DNA from: Halichondria panicea
Taxonomy: Eukaryota > Porifera > Demospongiae > Suberitida > Halichondriidae
NCBI RefSeq assembly: GCF_963675165.1
Contig: NC_087388.1
Location: forward strand, 3,911,047-3,975,046
DNA length: 64,000 nt
Direction: 5' to 3'
Position numbers and translations under genes: made by a program
Notes under the pieces: generated by a model
Told to the model about the DNA's origin: nothing
The model's database searches: none
What the model saw: the letters and a program-made list of their open reading frames with translations, nothing else
Shown: piece by piece, positions 1 to 10,163 of the stretch
Numbering within the stretch: the stretch's first letter is position 1
Layout of the letters: every line of letters starts with the position of its first letter

Positions 1-286
1 AGTAAAATTCAACTACAGTAGTACTATTGTGACTAATGAGCCAGGAATACATGTAATTGGCATATTGATGCTGTAACGATCGGTATGAAGCTATATTTCA
101 TATATCTCTCTAACATACTCATACAGTTAGAGCTAGGGTCTCTGCAGCACCATAGCTGCAGTCTCAGGGTAGGCTTGTAAATAATGTCATGTTATTTACC
201 AAGGTAAAACGACAATTATCTGGATAATCATGTTACGGTGCTAGTAATCATGCTACCTGCTGTCTCATGCATGTGAATGCACTAAC
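1..286. other. No recognisable gene; presumably intron of the Calx-beta gene
   Basis: The last Calx-beta exon I can follow ends at 287 with a GT donor on the minus strand, so this stretch should be its next intron. A minus-strand CAG near 159 is followed by about 40 open codons, but they resemble nothing I know and I do not call an exon. Confidence 0.4.
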
Positions 287-2404
287 CTGTACAACAATAC
301 GGCTGTTTGGGGTGAGTAAAGTGTGAGCCACCTCATTGCTGACTGCTGAAATGGAAGAGGAGGGTGATACCACCACAGCCTCTATGAGAAAGAAAAATGA
401 CTGCTCAGATAGGCCCTCTTTGGCAATTTTGACTACGTCTTCAAAGCATTCATCATAGTGAAGTCGTGTGATGGTATACGAGGGTTGAGTGAATCCAATT
501 CTAATAGCTGCAGTGAAAAAAGTAAGCAGTTAGACAGGTTCCTAAAGTTAAACAGTATAATTATATATTACCTACCTATAATAATTATATCTAACAGCAA
601 AAAGAAAAAAAACTGGTCTTGCTGTGCAATAACCATCTACATGGTACAATAACATTCCTGTGAGGTTACAACTGTACGTGCTATAGTCTGTGCTAGTATA
701 TATAAAGAGTAACTGTCACTATAGAGCCGTTATTAATTTTTCTATTACGTGACATCATACATAATTATATAGAACTTACAATCATTATCCACAATTGTAC
801 AGAGACTGACTTGTTGCTCCCCAACTTCCACTAGTGAACTAGTTCCCTCCGTTGTGTCTAGTCTGACAACAAAGTGCTCTTCGGGGGCCTCGTTAACGGC
901 ATCATCGATAATGGGTACAGACACAGGCAAGTCGCTGATGGGAGAGTCTTCGTCTGCTGGAAACTGTACCACTATTGTATGGGGCTCAAAGTCATGGCCA
1001 CCTGTGAATATAGACCAGATAAGTATTATCATTGCAAATGTCCAGGTCCACAAAATAATAATTGTGTATTGAGATCGTAAATTAAATTTTACCTCTTGCT
1101 CTGTTTGGAACGTTTGCCAATGAGTATTTATTAGTGGGGGTGGGGATGTTTGGTAGAGTCACGTCAGACCATGCCATTGCCAAGGCCACAGTTTGTGGTG
1201 TGATTATGAGGGGGAGGGGTGTGGCAATCCTTTTGTCCTTCTTTATAACCACAGTTATGGTCCCATTTGATTCTGACACTCTGTAGTCAGCACTGGTCAT
1301 GGACACCTTCAAAACTGCAACGAGAGGGTAAAACATATGACTAGCGTAATTAACGCTGAATTATAATTATGACTGAAAATCGGTTCAAAAAGAAGGATAA
1401 TTATAATTTTAGGCCTGTGGTTTCTTCAGACTAGCTACTACATAATTATGGCTTGATCAAATGCCATAGTAGGTTCACAACGGCGTCTACTGTAACTGCA
1501 TTCAGTTAGTATAAACATTATAGCCTAACTCTCCTAACTATCACCACAGCCAGCCAGCAGCTTAATTGCAAAACAACAAAACTAGCTGCTCTTGACGTTG
1601 ACTCACCATCCGAGTCTACTAGTGTGACAGCAAGAGATCCTCGTAGCATCCCCACGGGGGCGGACCCTCCCACGAGCTCCAGTCTTAGTGTGAACTGCTC
1701 ATCAGGCTCCAGAGCCAGTCCGTCCAAGAATGTGTCCACCTCTATCACAGAGGGTGCAGTTGAGGAGATGGTGACCAGCTGTGGACTTACTGTGTAGTCG
1801 ACCTTGTCTGCAGTGTGTGTATGTGTGTGTGAGTGAGTGAGTGGATGAGATCTATAGCTGTGCATACATGAATCGTATGGTGGAGGGTATATACGTGCAT
1901 GGGGGATATTAATTCATGTGTGTTGCTATTCATTATGTCGTTATACTCACTCTGTGTGGTTCCCTGGTCCACAATCACTTTAAAGGTGAGATTTGGTCCT
2001 GAGCCTTGCAGGTAACCAACGTGTAGCTCATATGGGGCATACCTCTCCTTCAATACAACCGAATCATTCATCCACCCATAAACTGTATAATTAATAATAG
2101 AATTGAAATTCTACTGCATATAAAAAAACAGCATAGGATACCTAATGTATTTATAGACTAAACGCTGAATTGAATAAATAGCAAAAAACATTATACACAC
2201 AATATAAGTGCATGGGGCACATACGTACGCTTATAACAGTCTTGAGAGTATACTACAGATCATTATAATTTTCGTAAGCATAATTATTGGTATACATTAT
2301 GAGATGCACAGCTTACGGGTGGTTAGAGTTGAATTGGGGAGAGGTCCTGCAGTCACTGTAGCTAGTAGCATGGTAGTTGCGAGAAGAAAGATTGCAGTCA
2401 TCAT
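287..2404 (-). CDS. Secreted Calx-beta repeat protein, 5' part (first six exons)
   Basis: Six exons with GT-AG borders join in frame: 2404-2317, 2082-1951, 1807-1607, 1314-1093, 1001-780 and 507-287 (362 codons, open at the window edge). The first five introns are all phase 1, typical of shuffled extracellular modules. The start is a doubled Met followed by a hydrophobic leader (MMTAIFLLATTMLLATVTAG), a good signal peptide. Residues of about 30-140 and 141-288 form two Calx-beta-like beta-sandwich units; each ends with the family's acidic tail (TLVDSDG, CTIVDND) and contains a LEPDEQF or NEAPEEHF strand. Exon 6 starts a third, divergent unit. Calx-beta repeats bind calcium in exchangers, integrin beta-4 and matrix proteins; the leader and absence of a membrane segment so far suggest a secreted or surface role. 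The 3' part is missing, so the full architecture is unknown. Confidence 0.8.
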
Positions 2405-5149
2405 CTCGGTTTGAATTCTATAGAGAGTATTTGTTCAGTGCTGAGAGTAGTACGTCTTAATTGTATAATGCTTGTTCTGGTCTGCTGCTTTTATACTCAA
2501 CTCTGCAATGAGGATTCCATAGGCAGCCTGCTGGTCCACTATAGGATAACCCCCTATACACCACTTCCTGCATGGCATGGCATTCAGAATGCAATTGGCC
2601 ACAAAACACTATTATAGAGCTTCTATTTTCATACATAACTGTAGGGCAAATTATAGATGATGGGGCAAGTTCAAATAATTTAGCTACATGCGCCATGATT
2701 ATTAATTTTGAGGGTGCCTCGTAACATCCAGGTATCTCTAATAGTATAACGTTACAGAAAAAACTGTTCACATTCGGGCTATAGAAACCATGCACACATC
2801 ATCTGTAATAGTAAACTGCCCCAAAGTTGTGCTGAGTCATCATACTAGCATGCAAGTTCCCTGGGACTTTTAACACCACTAAGGATGCGGGCTGACTGCA
2901 TGCCCTGTCATTGAACATCCCATGATACAATCAGCCACTTCGACCTACCCGTAATTGTGTACTGAAAGGTCATGAACCATATAATTTCTGTCTAAGGAAC
3001 AAGGACATAGGTTAATTGCATGACATGTGTTCGTTATAATTATCTGGGGTAAGTCCAGAGGTTCAGTGCATCGGCTCCAAGGCCACGTATGATCCCAACA
3101 GGAAACCAAGTTTTTAGAGGTAGTTTCACATTGTTGAGTGAATGGATCCAGGGGATTTTCTGCTTAGAGAACTTTCAATTTGTTTTATACAAGTGCATGG
3201 TCTGGGATCTAGCTAGGGACTGGTGATTCGTTCCTGTGTGATTCTGCTCTCCATATATACATGGCATGTAGCTAGCACAGCTACCGACTTCCGTAGAGTA
3301 GGTAATTTTCGTTGGTGCACATTTTCGGATGAACTACCCATTTAAATATTTCATAATTAATATTCATGTTGAATAGAATAATTTTATATGATGCTTTTCA
3401 ATACGAAAATTTCCACCATATGAAAGAACCTGCTATATGGTATTATAATGGTGAGTCTGACTTCGGAGCATTATATGGTTAGACATACGAAACTATTCAC
3501 GGTAATTAAAACACTAGATCTAGTTGTTTTTGACTATGGTTGCACTACTCATAAGTAACTATTACAGTGCTTCAATTTGTACACTGCATGCATGAATGGT
3601 TGGTCGTAACTCAGGGACCTTACTGAGACCTTGCAATTTAGCTAGCTACAAGTACTTAGATGGCAAAACTTTACCGCAAAGATCGTGTGGTCATAGCTGA
3701 TTTTAGTCATCAAATAGTAGAGGAAGACTCAAACATTATATGATATCTGAGGGTGGCTCGAAGCTCCTATCTATGTACGCTCAGGATACTAAAACAGTGC
3801 CTTTCTAAATCCTATAGACACCTCCAAAACAGTGTCTAACTATTATTTAGTTACTAAGTAGCCCAGGATCCAGCAATCTGATTGGTCAGTACAAGATTTA
3901 TATTTCCCATATTAGCCTGTAAATTCTCCGCAAACAGTAACATTGTCGAAAAGGTTTCTGACCAGTCGGGGTACACGGCTGGCATACAAGCTTACACCGG
4001 TACATAGACCAGTTTAAATGCTTAAGCCGTTGAAGAGTAGCCAAGAGAATTTGACGTTATGTGCTTCCCAGACATTTCCCAACAGGTAGATTCGATGAGC
4101 TCCACCCTCGCGACGAGCACCTGACTTTTCAGTGAGTATGTAAAGTCACGTCTAAACAACAAAGACTCTAGGTACAGAAAAAGTAGCGAGTACGTGTTCT
4201 ACCTCACCTCATGCATGCTCATTCAATTCTTAAACACTGTAAACAGACAGTCCTCACAGTCCTCATGCAGTCAGACTTGCGAGCTAGAGGAAACCTCTCT
4301 ACAATCATGCAGAATGTGCGTGGAACCAAGTAGTGCAATGTTCAAAATTGTAATTCAGCGCGGTAAATTGTTTGGCAAGGTGATGTGCTTCAAAAAAGTA
4401 CCAGGACAGAGGGTTAGTGTTACCTCATAATGCTTTGGATAATGGGAGCGCCAGTGCTAGGGGTCGACCCCGATGACGTGGTTTTCTCCTTTATCTAGGA
4501 GAGAATCACGAGTCACATTTCAGATAAAGAAACTGACCCAGAGCTCAAAGCATCATAACTATACTGTTCTATATAGGCCTAGACACATTGGTATAGGGAA
4601 AGTACACTAAAAGATGTAAATTCAACTTTCCCAGAAAGCAACGTCCACGGCCTTTGTTAAACCCCTTTGGCAAAATTAGGCAAAGAGTGTATCTTCCTAG
4701 AAAAATCGGGGAAGTTAGATTACGAGAGGAGGCAGACTGAAAGCCTCCTTAATCACCACGACAAGCTCCAGAAGATGCTGGAAGATAGGAAAGAATGAGG
4801 GAAAGCCAGAAAGTCAAAACATCTAGATCCTCCAAAAAAGGAGGACAAAAACGACGACATCCAACTCTCAAGGGTATGGCTAAATCACACTTGGATCGCC
4901 ATCTGGAGCTTGACCTAGACATAGACGCCACAACGCTGGACAAGAGACTGTCCACGCTAAACGACGACCAGTGCTGAATTTATGACAAATCAGTAGCCAT
5001 TATTTTATTGCACGAACAAGACCACAAAAACGGGGCCTGTAAATGTGCGAAACACAAATGTTTGTAGTGGTGTGGGGGGGGGGGGGCGGTTCCTCATCCA
5101 GGCACTTATACCCAATAATGTAAACGGTGTACCTTCTTTCGGTTTCTGA
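2405..5149. other. Gene-poor spacer upstream of the Calx-beta gene
   Basis: I find no exon chain or known protein here. Around 3300-3446 lies a degraded inverted-repeat transposon end (cgaaaattt...cctgctatatggta), related to the CCGTATAGC family elsewhere in the window. A short basic, lysine-rich open frame at 4795-4977 (plus) and another at 4194-4430 (plus) have no recognisable relatives and may be chance. The minus-strand promoter of the Calx-beta gene should lie just above 2404. Confidence 0.4.
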
Positions 5150-5470
5150 TAGAGCATGACAGCAGAACTTGCATTGTACTGGGAACTACCCAAGTACCTC
5201 AGGCAACAACTAAATGTAAGGTGAGAATGTAAGGTGATAATTGACGAGGTGTACATGGTATCCAGCCTTAGCCTAACATACATACTTGATAAGATATACG
5301 GGGGGGCGAGTAGGTTGGGGCTAAGCTACCACCTGTTAACGGTGCACCAGTGTTCCTCCCTAAACTTGAAAGGAATGTCCCCAGTAATGTTGACAAACTG
5401 CCAGTTAAGAAACTAAACGAGGCAGTCACCTCTGATGACCCCGAGAATCCTGGCAACAACTGATAGTTTC
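5150..5470 (+). pseudogene. Relic of a PIF1-like helicase
   Basis: One plus-strand frame reads VIIDEVYMVSSLSLTYI, close to the Walker B region of PIF1-family DNA helicases (typically LIIDExSMVSxxxLxYI). A little downstream, in another frame, VNGAPVFLPKLERNVP resembles the stretch that follows the family's GDLLQLPPV motif. PIF1-like helicases occur both as host genes and inside Helitron transposons; copies like this in invertebrate genomes are often transposon-derived. Only a few hundred bases survive and the frame is not continuous, so it is a dead fragment. I cannot see Helitron termini around it, so the source is inferred. Confidence 0.4.
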
Positions 5471-5863
5471 GCATTGTGGCATTTTACTGGCTCCACCATG
5501 CACCCAATGCTAGGCAAGGGTTGATTGTACACTAACGGAACTTACAACGGCAATATAAGTGTAACTGTGTCAACCGCAAAGATAGTATGTTTTTAATGCA
5601 CATGCTCTTCATATCTGTCGTTCCACATTACGTTCCATTCTCATTTTACAACATGCCAAATTGTTTATATAATGATAGTAAATAGAGCAAACCCATGCAT
5701 ACACATAGGGATATCAATAAAAAGATACACACACACAGAAGCTAGTAGTCACAGTTACTTTTTGTTCATCACTAACTCCCACTTTGAATGAGAGGGACCT
5801 GGGACATAAAACAAAATCACATGTCTTAGACAAATTAAATCCAACTGCAGTAAAGAAGTCTAG
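5471..5863. other. Spacer, no gene seen
   Basis: No exon-like frame or clear repeat is visible. A short CA-type tract lies near 5730. Confidence 0.4.
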
Positions 5864-6088
5864 GGATTCCTTGCAAAGGAACCTTCAAAAGCATACTTCA
5901 TCAAACAGCTTACAGCTCACTTCGATCGATACGCAGACCTGCCACCATTGCTAAAGGAAGGTTTCTCTGATACAGTGACTTCTGAGCAATACCAAGCCCA
6001 CCAACTGCTTGCTGTAAGCCATCTTCTAGCAGAAAAGCTTGGTATGACTCTTGTAGAGGCTGCACAATCTGAGCTCCTGGATAATTAG
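5864..6088 (+). CDS. Unidentified coding-like exon (possible 3' exon)
   Basis: A frame open from a CTAG boundary to a stop encodes 74 residues with protein-like composition: a helix-rich N-terminal half (KAYFIKQLTAHFDRYADLPP) and an amphipathic end (LLAVSHLLAEKLGMTLVEAA). The upstream CTAG could be a splice acceptor, which would make this a terminal exon. I do not recognise the family and find no partner exon upstream, so it may also be a transposon fragment. Its balanced, charged composition differs from the chance frames around it, which is the only reason it is listed. Confidence 0.25.
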   Translation, partial: GFLAKEPSKAYFIKQLTAHFDRYADLPPLLKEGFSDTVTSEQYQAHQLLAVSHLLAEKLGMTLVEAAQSELLDN

Positions 6089-6747
6089 TAGCCGGAAACA
6101 GTCCATATGATGAATAGGTTGCTCAAGGGGGATTCCAGCATCAGCTCCAGCTTGCCACACATTCTGAGCTGCAGCCACTAATGCAAGCACTAGCTCACAG
6201 CACAACTAGCAGGAAAAGCAGAGTTTTAGTAATGAGGCTGGATACATCATTCTGTTTTGCACAAAACTTTTTTTAAACACAACTGAGCGTGATACTGACT
6301 TAGCAGCTGCTTTTATATACACAGACTTATGTAAAGAGAACCCCTATTCACGCACTATAATTATATATATATATATATATATATATAGCGTAAATTTGCT
6401 TACCTGTCAATAATTATTTATCTGGAGCAAGCAAATTTAAACAAACATTAAAATAGTACGAATAAGATTTAACAAGCCACATGCAAGACCATTAAATGGA
6501 GAGATGAACGATTCTATAGTCATCTGGTGTTAATAGCAGCTAGTATTACTTGGTTGCAAATTTTGTTTAGCTTTAATCTCTTCCTCTATTCAACTGAATA
6601 GTTGTTGTCAACAATAATTGGTCTTAACAGATCAATACAAAACTAACCAGCTACTTCATGGCATGTAATGCTCACCCACTAGTCTGAGCTCACATGTTCA
6701 GCACACACCATCCAATGTGCTCGTTAATTAACATAGCTCACCTGGTA
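6089..6747. other. Spacer with a TA microsatellite
   Basis: A pure TA run lies at about 6362-6388. Apart from that I see no gene or structured repeat. Confidence 0.5.
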
Positions 6748-7177
6748 TTAATGATGTGTTGCTCCAAGCAGGGGGAGAGGCAGGGCCTTGCTTTTCACTC
6801 CCTTCCCTTTCAGAGCTTCCATGAAAGCCTCTGGAGTACCACTCTTGGACCTCAGTGTCACCAGAGCGCTGTGCTCCAGGCCAAGTTGGACCCGTCTCTT
6901 TGTCTGGGCTGCAGTAATGAGGGCATCAGATTCATTTTTTTGGTAGAACTTCTGCTTTTGTGAGGTCCATGCTTTTGTGAGGTCCACAGCTCATCTGCTT
7001 CTGGCAGACCGAATAGGGAGGTTGGGGAGGCAGCTGATCAGTGAATGGTATGTCATAACTGCCTCCATCGCCAGGATGGAAATGCCCTATGAGGTTCAGT
7101 GAGTGTGATACATAATATAACACAGGTTGCCAACCTTCCAGACGAGTTCTAAGCGTGCGTAAGTATAGGTCCTCCAT
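6748..7177 (-). other. Unidentified coding-like segment
   Basis: Two overlapping minus-strand frames (7177-6932 and 6987-6748) have protein-like character: NLIGHFHPGDGGSYDIPFTD in the first, and EHSALVTLRSKSGTPEAFME in the second. A tandem duplication of about 20 bases (gacctcacaaaagca repeated near 6956-6988) sits where the frames overlap. It may be a degraded gene or transposon piece; I recognise no family. Confidence 0.2.
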
Positions 7178-7629
7178 CCCAAGTTTTTTTGCCAGTCCCC
7201 ATTTTTCTCATCTGGACAATACATGTGCATGCATGTACGGTGAATAATTATGTAGTGACCTCGGGTCAGGTAGAATGCATCATAGGAACCTTAATCTTTG
7301 CATTCAAAACCGAAGTGTAGCCAATGTTGTTACTACGTACTGTGCATGTCGTTACTGTACAGCCTGCAGCTTCATCTATCTACTAGCGCATGCATTGAAA
7401 TTAAATACTGCGAGTGCAAGTACTCAGATTGCACACGCTATGTGCTAAGACAATTAATGCAGAAACTTGACAACTTAAGTGCTAACCCTCCTGTTAAAAG
7501 TAGGACACCAGGCGCAGTGGGAGCTCACAGTAGCCAGCAAAGAAGCCTAGAGCCTCTTCCCACGAAAACAAATAATCCACGCGGCTGTAATAGCCTCGAA
7601 TTAAAGCCACGTATATCTAGCTAACTCTA
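7178..7629. other. Spacer, no gene seen
   Basis: A 108-codon open frame (7298-7624, plus) has no recognisable domain and unremarkable composition. I treat it as chance or as part of the repeat that follows. Confidence 0.35.
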
Positions 7630-7850
7630 TGGCCAACGTGCAGGTTCAAGCTTCTTAGCTTTTATTCGACAACGAAGCTTTAACATCAAAATCTGCCACC
7701 TAATAACTTTATGCATGAAGGCTATCCATGTGTAAATGTATCGCTGTGGCATTCAGGTGAGCAGGCTCAGAAATTACAAACAGATAAGCAGACCAGACGA
7801 CTACTATACCTGCTGGCCGTGGGGAAATAAGCTTTGTATTGTCCTCTTTG
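7630..7850 (+). repeat. Dispersed repeat, 'gctttaacatcaaaatctgcc' family
   Basis: This segment shares long stretches with about 21120-21345 and, inverted, with about 8400-8640: a gaagctttaacatcaaaat block, a block around the 'catgctgtaaacgcagtgctag' theme, and a 3' end with gactactatacc and a GC-rich tail ending aataag. A fragment also lies at 35295-35335. Copy number and the shared tail suggest a SINE-like or LINE-tail repeat. Confidence 0.55.
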
Positions 7851-8399
7851 AGACAGAGATTTGAAGACACCGTTTTTGATGCCAATTACAATAGTACATA
7901 ACACCTAGGCTACGTACATGTTATTGTACATGTACATTTGCAATAGCGGTCAATGTAAAGTTTCCGTTCTATTTACATATAATTATAGTACACTGAAACA
8001 GCAAAATAAAAGCGGACTGAAGATTTTTTATTTACTCCGGCCACGCTCATGCAGCTCTGCATAACGCAATCAACATTATGAAGTGTATGTATCTATACCT
8101 AACGAATTACCGTTGCCATCTATGATCATCTCAAAGCCTTCATATTTGCAGAATAGTGATCATTTTGTTAGTCACATATTTGTGAAGAGTGATAATCATT
8201 AGGCCTGAAATGACGACATTTGTGGATGTACATATGGTAGTAAAGTTGCACGACAGCCAATGAGAGGTATTTCATAAATCATTGAGAATAGACCACCTTA
8301 ATTAAAATTATGGCTACTTAAAAATGCTACATGTGTCTTTGGCAACGGCAAGGCTCATTTACAATCAAGTATAGTAGTCGCCTGGTTTGTAATGTGTGA

Positions 8400-8740
8400 G
8401 TCTGCTTACATGGATGTCATAGAACTGCGTTTACAGCATGAATAGTCTTCACACAATAAGTTTTTAGTTTAACAATGGGAGATTTCGATGTTAGAGCTTC
8501 GTTGTCGCGAGCAACAACTATGAAGCTTGAACTTGCACATTGGTAACTACACGCGGCCTTTATTCGAAGTACCCTACGTATATACAGCTGAAGTGATCCC
8601 GTACCAGGAAAAATGGAAAAGGTCACTACAATAGAAAGCTAGACTTGTGACTGGTTTGTTGCTGCTAGCTAGCTGACTATGGGATCCTACTCCAGGAGCC
8701 ATACTTCCAGGCTTCTTTGCTGTGATCCTAGACTAGGACC
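8400..8740 (-). repeat. Inverted copy of the same dispersed repeat family
   Basis: On the minus strand this copy runs from the 'aggatcac/ggatcctac' block to the 'ctgtaaacgcagttct' block, matching 20750-21250 in the same order. It lies directly before the LINE-like segment at 8.9-10 kb, and 20530-20750 also carries that element's first bases, so repeat and LINE-like piece are probably parts of one unit. Confidence 0.45.
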
Positions 8741-8899
8741 TAGCCTACTGTGCATGCCTCCATGTCAAGCGTAGATAAGAGTACTCTTGCTCATGTATAT
8801 ACCACTAAAACTCTGTTCTCAGCATGCCTCCAGTCTTTATTGCTCCTGACTTGCTGTGCTATAGACAGCTCAGTCATACATCACTACATGCACTGCATT

Positions 8900-10010
8900 C
8901 TTCTTGTTTCTTTTATAATCATGTCACCAGCCGAGGGTTTCCACTTTAGTGCTCTAGTTAATAACTCTTTGCTCCCCATGCACACCACACCCACCTTGAA
9001 GAAGTTTCCAAACGATCAGTTGCCGAGCATTTCAAGGGAAGGGGTGGTATCCTTGCCAATGTTGTCGACATGTCCAAATTGTCTTTTGTCTTCAACATTA
9101 AATTTCACGCACATGGCCGGCTGGGCAGGGCCCGTCCTGCCGAGGTGCGTGACCATGTGCATACGCGCATGCGCACCACAGTATTATCGCTCCCCTCAGA
9201 CAGGGAGCCCTCTAGCTCTGCATGCTGCATGCCATCGATGAATCCATGCTGAAGAGTCTGTTAGCCTCAGCCCCCACCACTAGGTCACGAGCACTGGCCC
9301 TCTCCACTGGGCTCCCTCATGCTCACGACTGTAATCCCCTCTCCCTCACTTGGACTTCACCTCCAAGATCGAGAGTTCCGCTCATGCCTGTGCTACTGGC
9401 TAGGGGTCCCGCTGCACAATGACCAGTTCACCTGCCCCGAGTGTCATGGTGTTACTGACTCCCTTGGTGATCACCAGGTGGGATGTGGGGGCAACAGCAA
9501 CCGTATCAGCCGCCACAACGCCATCCGTGACGTTGTTTTTAACGCTGCTCAGTCGCCCTTCAAAAGAAACTCCACCCAGACTCCGCTTCTCGCCCTGCAG
9601 ACGTCCTCCTTCCTAATTGGATCAACGGCCGCTCTTGACGTTCACGTTATTTTTCTCCTCCAGTCTCTTACATTGTTTGAAGCCGCAAGGACCCAGGGCC
9701 ACACTCTTCAAGTGGGTGTCCAACGTAAGCTGGCTTCCAATCTCCCCAGCTGCCGCTCTTCTGTGGGTTTGACTTGCATCGCTCTAGTGGCCGAAACCCT
9801 TGGAGGCTTAGCAGAGGACTTCGTCTCAACCATCCGGGATATCGGCCAATCAATTTGTCTATACGTTCAGGCGCCGACCGAGACATAGTCACCACTAAAC
9901 ACCTCTTTGGGAGAGTCAGTATAGCTCTTTGGCGAGGTAACGCTACCATGCTCATACACAGGTCTCCCACTCTATCACCTGTGCTGGATGGGCATACCTA
10001 ACTCTTCTAC
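8900..10010 (+). mobile_element. LINE-like element, 3' end of the ORF (decayed)
   Basis: The plus strand encodes the tail of a non-LTR retrotransposon-type polyprotein. In 9319-9888 a zinc-knuckle-like stretch (CPECHGVTDSLGDHQVGC) is followed by RHNAIRD, then AALDVHV, a basic GVQRK stretch and VAETLGGLAEDF. The order (CCHC-type knuckle, then D...K...E-type motifs) fits the restriction-like endonuclease tails of some LINE clades; that assignment is inference. A related copy lies at 52681-53275 on the other strand. Frame changes occur between about 9070 and 10000 and no reverse transcriptase domain is present, so this is a 5'-truncated, inactive copy. Confidence 0.55.
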
Positions 10011-10163
10011 TCGTTTGTACTTACTTTACCCACTTGTTGGCCATAAAGGCTGTTGATATAAAAAAAGTCTTAACACTTGGCTGCCTAACGCCCACTCAAA
10101 GACACAACAATTATGCAGAACGAGAGGTCAATAGTTATTTACGATAAATTATAATACAACAAG

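Noticed and set aside
37-160. Possible terminal exon of the Calx-beta gene
   Set aside because: About 40 open codons after a CAG, but no Calx-beta features and low-complexity context; could be chance.
4795-4977. Short basic protein gene
   Set aside because: Lysine-rich 60-codon frame without homologue, splice signals or neighbours; chance is as likely.
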